Part shown: positions 58,668 through 64,000 of the stretch, in pieces
How the letters are laid out: the number at the start of each line of letters is the position of its first letter
Position numbering within the stretch: position 1 is the first letter of the stretch
NCBI GenBank assembly: GCA_022385755.1
Contig: MU278349.1
Location: 558,001 to 622,000 of the forward strand
Reading direction: 5' to 3'
Source of the DNA: Trametopsis cervina
Lineage: Eukaryota > Basidiomycota > Agaricomycetes > Polyporales > Irpicaceae
DNA: 64,000 nt
The notes under the pieces: model-generated
Told to the model about the DNA's origin: nothing
Databases searched by the model: none
The model's input: only the letters and a program-made list of their open reading frames with translations
Position numbers and translations under genes: made by a program

Positions 58668-60793
58668 TCAATCGATATGGGCAAGGGGTAGATTCATAAG
58701 CTTACCTCCGACCCCACTTCCGTCTTTGGCCATTCCGATGTCTACGCGAGACTCCACTTCCTCGCCAACGATCTTGCGCAACGATGCGCGAAGATGTGTG
58801 TTGAAATTGGGATAGTGCTCAATCAGACTGCGCAGATTGATTAGTATAGGTCTGTGATAGGCCACGGCGAACGTACCTTCCATCAACGCCAACTACAACA
58901 TGTTCCTCCTGTGGAGTAATGCCTCCGCCTAGCTTCGCTCTGCCAGTCTGTATCAACACTGTGGCCACAGCGCATGCGCTAAGTTTGGCCGCACGACCTG
59001 CTACGAGCGATATCGCCCAGCGGACAATAGCAGCGTCGCGTAGGGAGACATAATCTGAGTCCAATTCAAGTCTCTGAACAAGGATCCTACGGATGTTTTC
59101 TAGGCGAGCCTTGTCTTCCGGTGATGCATTGTCGACGTCTGAGAAGTGAACTGACTCCGTTATCCCGTTGGCTTTCGACAAGACTTTGGGAAGAGGTGCT
59201 TCCTCAGTCAGATCATGGCCACCTTCTACAGCTTTCACAGAGGGGTCCCTGGGGCGCCCCGCCTCCCAAGCCGCCTCAACTTCACTCATGACCGCCGTGT
59301 CAAGGCCATAATGTGAGTTGAGCACTGAACTTGACCTGCCACTGAAGAGGAGAGCCTTCGGTGCAGCGTCAATAAGAGACAAAAGTATGTTGCGGGTGAC
59401 TTCTCCGAGGTACATTCCAGAGATGAACTTCTCGAATGCTTGGTATCGAGGGTTGATCGACTCTCGGTCCAGCTTGTTGTCAAAGGGAGTACTCGGTAGG
59501 ACCGTACGCTGCACAACAGATTCAGTCCAGTTACCGTGGATAGTGAAGCTCCTGAATCACTCACGGTGTTGTTGAACGCACCCCATTCAGTGTTGATCAC
59601 CATGAGTCCACCATCTCGTCGTACTTGTGCATCGCCGAGCTTGGTAATGTTCTCAACCTTCTCAACGTATGCGCCGTTGGTTCCTGTGCCAAAGATGGCG
59701 CCTTGATACGCAGCACGTTAGTAGACGAAGTTGACAGAATTTCGTAAAGCGACGTACCAAGAATACATCCGCCAGCGGTATACGCACGAGATAGAAGAGC
59801 ACCAACGGTCTATAAAACTTTCAGTTAAGAGGATGCAAGACGTCTGAAAACTTACGTCGTTAACAAGGGCCACGCATCGTACGTGCAGATGCTTTCTGTT
59901 GAACGCGTCCTGTAGTAGTTGCACGACATCGTTACCGACAGCGTTTTTGGCAGAGAAGCCTTTGGTCCACGTGAGAATCTTCCCTTGATTCAGGGCGGTT
60001 TGCTCAACAGGGAAACTGAACGTGAGGCCAAGCGGCAAAGCAGGATCGACGTCTGGGTCTAGCTCATCGATTGCAGACGAAGTCGCAAAGGGGTTGGCAG
60101 AGCTGGTCGTTGGTGAGACACTTGGTGTGGTGAGAAACGCGTCCACTGAATCTGCGAGGTAATCTGTAGCGTGTTGATGTAAACATCGAGATGACATCAC
60201 GTCCTGTTATCGAACCCCTTACCGAAGAGTGCGCTGGCTTCCCCTGTTTTCAAAGCTTCAGATACCTTGTATTTCTGTTGGCGAAGGGTGAATTCGTGAT
60301 TCCCTAGCAGCTTGATCTCGCAAACACGGCTAAAGATGATTGTCAGTGCTGCGCATGGCGCGACTGGATAAGAGGGGCGTACAGGTTCGTTCCGCCGAGG
60401 TCCAACGCGAGGAAAGTGCTGTTGGGTGAGATCAGTCACAAGTTATGCAGAAGAGAAGTTGTGAATATCGTGGGTGGTTGAATGTTCAGGATCAGGACCG
60501 AGGAGTAGGTGATGTAATGGAGGCTTACCCGGTTTCGGATCCGTTTGGAACACCAGTCACGAACGTCGGGCTGCAGAACGATCAACATCACGACTGTGCA
60601 TTATACACGTGCAGGCGTACATCATAGCCATAGGGTGGTTATATTCGCTCAAACCCAGCCGGAAGTCCTCCAAAAACTGCTTGATGATCGTGTGCAGTCG
60701 TTCGTCATCGAGTTCGAATTGCGCCTCGATGGAGTCGAATAGTTCAGTCCCAGCATCGCTGCTTGAGCTTATGGACGAGGTTATGGGTGCCAT
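58668..60793 (-). CDS. hexokinase / glucokinase
   Basis: Phosphorylates glucose and related hexoses with ATP, the first step of glycolysis. Nine exons (60621-60793, 60529-60570, 60383-60418, 60223-60329, 59856-60163, 59758-59809, 59565-59701, 58877-59508, 58668-58827) join in phase to 548 residues, slightly longer than the yeast enzymes (about 485-500). Motifs: [28 protein letters not shown] (phosphate-1 loop, about 60-86, here read in parts), LGLTFSFPVEQ, GKILTWTKGF, ALVNDTVGALLSR with catalytic Asp 222 at an exon end, GAIFGTGTNGAYVEKV and MVINTEWGAFNN. A Ser/Thr/Pro-rich insert of about 30 residues (around 131-160) precedes the sugar-binding FSFP. A second insert with Glu/Pro/Lys follows GLDTAVMSEV. 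Hexokinase versus glucokinase specificity cannot be decided from sequence. Confidence 0.93.
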
Positions 60794-61310
60794 GAGCCGC
60801 AGATGGGGGAAAGGAGAAAAGCAGATAGGCAAGGTAAGTTTGGGTGGAAATATCGCTCTCTGCTCAATCGGGGAGTGGTATATGACATCTTAGGCACATT
60901 CACGTGGCCCGGCGGATCCGCAAGCCTGGCCGCCTTCGGGCGCACGTCCGCCGCTCCAGCCCGCTCAAGTTGTCCAAAGCTCTCAAGATCCCGCCGCCTG
61001 ACGCCTTCCGCTCAACGCCTCGCCTTGAGCCAGGCAACGACTGCGTCGGAGGCGGCGCCGACGTGTATACTACAGGGTCATCCCAACGCTGAGGTCTCAA
61101 TCTCCGGCAAAACGTCGCATTATAGCCGTTGATCCCTGTACTTGTATCGATGTTCTCTGCCTCCAACGTAGTCGCTCCGGCTCTGCGGAGAGCTCTGTCG
61201 ATATCGCAATATCAACCAAACTTCTTCGCTGCACCGTGATGGCTGCTCACGTCCAAGGTATTGCCGTAATGCGTTATGATCACTTTAAACCGTTGAAGAT
61301 AGGCTGGGAC
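60794..61310. other. intergenic region upstream of hexokinase
   Basis: Hexokinase promoter region. If the small gene to its right uses a later acceptor, its coding part could extend to about 61090 in this stretch. No other feature is supported. Confidence 0.4.
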
Positions 61311-61876
61311 TTACCCCATACTATATACAACTTTCTCAAGCTTAGGCAGTCTTCCCCGATGGCATATGCTGCAGGCTACACTATGGGCCACGCTCAAGCA
61401 AACGTATAACGATAGCCATTGAGCAGCTCACTGCATACCCTTGAACCAAGGTGCTATCATGTACGCTACTGTCTCTGTCAGTGGAATCCTCTCATATCCC
61501 TCCGAAATTAATGCTGCGAAGCCATGCATACGTACCGAGCATCTTCTGAACTTCTTGGCCGAACTGACTGGTGTTATCGGGCAGTCAGATATTCGCGTCT
61601 CGCACATTGGTAGCCAATCCAGCCTTATACCGCATCGAGCTGAGTTGCGCAGCCTCTCGTTCCAGATTTCGCAGGTTGATGGATTCCTGCATCCACGAAT
61701 TGTACAGCAGTCTAGTCCTACTGTACTGCGCCAATTATATATTTCTTCTGAGTTACGAGTCGCGAAGTGAGAGAATGAGAGTCGATAGACGGCCAGTATC
61801 CTGAAGCCGGGTCGGCCAAAGCCGGTTACAAACGCAAATAGACGCGCGACTTCAGTCCACCTTCAACCGAGCTCAT
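61311..61876 (-). CDS. tentative small five-exon gene, unrecognised
   Basis: Hand-built model with exons 61830-61876, 61631-61720, 61536-61567, 61439-61474 and 61311-61375, phases consistent, 89 residues. The N-terminal part, MSSVEGGLKSRVYLRF then RTRLLYNSWMQESINL, RNLEREAAQLSSMRQF, GQEVQKMLGETVAYM and IAPWFK, reads like a plausible amphipathic, partly basic small protein, possibly mitochondrial. The last exon is ambiguous: acceptor at 61376 gives a short tail ending in VVYSMG, whereas an acceptor at 61371 would read YAIGEDCLSLRKLY and continue further. The evidence is several 58-70-nt GT-AG introns that each restore a sensible frame; no family match is claimed. The start would be only 92 bp from the ATP7 start. 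Confidence 0.33.
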
Positions 61877-61968
61877 CGTTCAGACGTACACGACCACCCT
61901 CATTTTCTGTGCGTAACGTACTTCTGGTCCACTTATTATCGTATACCCATATTTTGTACAGATTCTAG
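61877..61968. promoter_or_regulatory. compact upstream region of ATP7
   Basis: Promoter and leader of ATP7, and shared with the tentative minus-strand small gene if that is real. A GTGCGT-to-TTCTAG span just before the ATP7 ATG could be an intron in the 5' leader. Confidence 0.4.
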
Positions 61969-62794
61969 ATGGCCACCAAAGCAGCTGCCAAGGCGGTGGT
62001 GAGTACACACGCGTGCACCATGCGGAAAACATTTGTTAATCCACTGAGCGCAGGATTTCACCCGCATCTACTCTTCTCTCGGTCTTGGAAAGGGTGAGTC
62101 TCGCACTGTATTTGTCCCACTATTGCACTTGCTCAAACAAGGCGGTATCTTGGAACTACAGAGACCATCGCAGCTCTCCAGGCGTTCCGCAAGCGTCACG
62201 CTGACGCGCAACGGATACAAGGCCAACTTAACTCCCAGCCAACCTCTGTCGACCTCGCTCACTACCGTTCTGTCCTTAAGAACAAGGCTATCGTTGACGA
62301 AGCGGAAAAAATCTTGAGCTCCTTCAAGCCCGTGACATACGATGTCACCGCTCACGTAAAGGCCATCGAGACCTTCGAGACCAAGGCTGTTAGTACTGTC
62401 ATACTGCTTGAAGGTTCTGCTCTGACACTTTAGAACCGTATCTGCTGTATCACAGGTCGAGAAGGCTAAGGAGACCGAGCTTAAGATTGATGAGGAGTTG
62501 AAGGATCTGCAGGCTGCTCTGGTCAACATTGAGGAGGCGCGACCACTCGAGGAATTGACGGTACGGTCATTAAAACCCTTTACCTCGCATCTAAACCCAT
62601 ACTGTGTCTCAGAACGAGGATGTTATGAACGCGTACCCCCGTATCCGCACCACAGTCGAGACTATGGTCAAGAAGGGCAAGTGGACCGTTCCGGGTAAGT
62701 GCTCTCGCCTGCTATCCGCCTTACCCTTCCATCTAAATATCAGCTGCCTCCCGCAGGCTACAAGGAGCAGTTCGGCGACTACTCTATCATGTAA
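61969..62794 (+). CDS. ATP7: mitochondrial F1Fo ATP synthase subunit d
   Basis: Peripheral-stalk subunit of ATP synthase at the inner mitochondrial membrane. Exons 61969-61998, 62054-62093, 62162-62388, 62456-62560, 62613-62694 and 62757-62794 join in phase to 173 residues, the normal size. The sequence reads MATKAAAKAV, DFTRIYSSLGLGKETIAALQ, AFRKRHADAQRQLNSQP, HYRSVLKNKAIVDEAEKIL, VKAIETFETKAVEKAKE, and ends GYKEQFGDYSIM. The first exon encodes only ten residues and there is no long cleavable presequence, as is usual for this subunit. It is convergent with calcineurin B; about 250 bp separate the stop codons. Confidence 0.95.
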
Positions 62795-63040
62795 TACCCT
62801 CCTGTCTCTGCATAATAGATCGTGCTGGCCTCGAATGCACTCTGCGAAGCATCAACTGCACTGAGCGATTACCGTGTATGTTCGGGATATCTCAGGATAG
62901 TACATAGCGAGGTAAATGTGCGTGTCGTGACTTTGAAACACCAAGCGTGAGGTCATGAAGGGATATGCGAGAATGGAACAAGTGAAAGGATCCAGAAAGC
63001 CGAAAACAAGTCGAGAATGATAGACAATGCAAGCGCGCCA

Positions 63041-63927
63041 CTAGAATAGATCCTCCAATGTCATCTGTTTGACGATATCCTGGAGAAGAGAGACCGCTAC
63101 ATGAAGATAGGTAATGCGATATGTGGCTGAAAGGACGTACCGTATTAGATACCATCTGCACAAACTCGTCGAAGCTAAGCTTGCCGTCCCCGTCTTTGTC
63201 TGCCTCCATAATTGTCTTGTCTACAATTTGCTGTAGTTGACCGTCTTTCAGGTTATTTCCTACCATCATTTTCAAGACGAGGAACAGCTCTCCGTTGGAA
63301 ATGAAGCCATCGCGGTCCATATCGTACACCTTAAACGCAACTGGCATACGCAGCTATATCAGATAAATGAGAGAAATGAGAGATTTAGTTCACTTACATC
63401 GTAGCTTTTCTTCTCGTCCGCCCCTGCTGCTGAACGCGCTCAAACCTCCTACGAATTCTTGGAAGTCGACGGTGCCTCCACCACTAGAAGTGAAAGACTC
63501 AAGCCCTCAGCCACCATGCAACCGGAAGAGTTACGCACTCTTCATCGAAAATCGCGATTAGCCGCGATGCCAGAGGATTGTTAGCAATCTGGGGTATTTG
63601 AAGGAATTCTTCTCGGTCGATGGAACCTGATCCATCACTGAAAGTGAAAGTGGCGATAATGCCTTGTAAGCCATTTGATCGCGAGGAGGTTCGAGGGTCA
63701 CTCACCTGTCAAGTTTCATGAATCGCTTCTTCAACCGTTCCAGTTCACTAGCATTGACTATAGTACGCCATGGCGATAGTCTGAGCAGGTTACATGCACG
63801 CAGAAGACCATAATCACTAACAATTGGAGCGCTTCTGCATGTCCTCCATAAATTGGGATTCTGCTCAACGGCTTCAGTCTGCATTCCTTCTACTGAGAGT
63901 ACGGCTATACTAACGTGATTGACCCAT
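63041..63927 (-). CDS. CNB1: calcineurin regulatory subunit B
   Basis: Calcium-binding regulatory subunit of the calcineurin phosphatase in calcium stress signalling. Exons 63915-63927, 63822-63860, 63706-63757, 63539-63637, 63398-63483, 63141-63340 and 63041-63079 join in phase to 175 residues, the family length. MGQSQSQF gives an N-myristoylation site (Gly 2). Four EF-hand loops are visible: [12 protein letters not shown] (from residue 34), [24 protein letters not shown] and [12 protein letters not shown]. The C-terminus is [12 protein letters not shown]. The first exon has 13 coding bases. Its acceptor partner is a GAGCAG tandem (NAGNAG-like), of which only the distal AG keeps the conserved frame. 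It is complete at the right edge of the window, with only 73 bp of upstream sequence. Confidence 0.95.
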
Positions 63928-64000
63928 GTCTGTTCAACTTGTCCAAATCACTTCTCACTAAAGCCTGGGCGTGGAGGATACAGAAGGGAGAGCAAGGACA

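Noticed and set aside
1..64000. tRNA or rRNA genes, CRISPR arrays and complete transposable elements
   Set aside because: Scanning by eye found no tRNA B-box in a cloverleaf context, no regularly spaced repeats, and no transposase, reverse transcriptase or terminal repeats; a covariance-model and repeat-library search would be needed to exclude them fully.

Overview
The window looks like a gene-rich piece of a filamentous basidiomycete nuclear genome, most likely an Agaricomycete. The order is not resolved from sequence alone. The reasons are interrupted genes with many short GT-AG introns (mostly 45-75 nt, often with a CTAAC-like branch site), G+C-rich coding sequence, and a fungal gene set. 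All gene models below were built by hand by matching splice sites, reading phase and protein-family knowledge. No similarity search or transcript was available.

Left part (1-31.8 kb): ribosomal protein eS25 diverges from the ER glucosidase II beta subunit. An unusually A+T-rich block follows and runs into an unrecognised gene. Then come a Pho80-type cyclin, the COMPASS subunit Swd1 diverging from Tti2, a small Ser-rich protein with very long flanks, a membrane-anchored heme-dependent oxidative N-demethylase-like protein (DUF3445), a 1.2-kresidue protein with an MDR dehydrogenase-like C-terminus, the nucleolar GTPase Nug1, and a Tra2-type SR splicing factor diverging from ribosomal protein eL18. 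Most are housekeeping genes of translation, ribosome assembly, splicing, chromatin and ER quality control.

Middle part (31.8-51 kb): the accessory-looking section. Three tandem same-strand paralogues encode single-pass membrane proteins with identical five-exon plans. They lie in duplicated units that also carry a conserved upstream element. An Atf1/CREB-type bZIP gene follows. Then about 6 kb has no recognisable conserved gene, ending in a pair of diverged direct repeats that may encode two tiny related proteins or their remnants.

Right part (51-64 kb): a 38-exon ABCC-type (MRP-like) ABC transporter containing several microexons, a hexokinase, a tentative small five-exon gene, mitochondrial ATP synthase subunit d (ATP7), and calcineurin B (CNB1) in convergent orientation.

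There is no operon logic. Genes are independent units. Four head-to-head pairs (eS25/GTB1, SWD1/TTI2, TRA2/eL18, and tentatively the small gene/ATP7) share short intergenic promoters. The best candidate for something undescribed is the triple membrane-protein cluster with its conserved upstream box. The microexon architecture of the ABC transporter and the one-codon first exons of both ribosomal protein genes are the most notable structural features.
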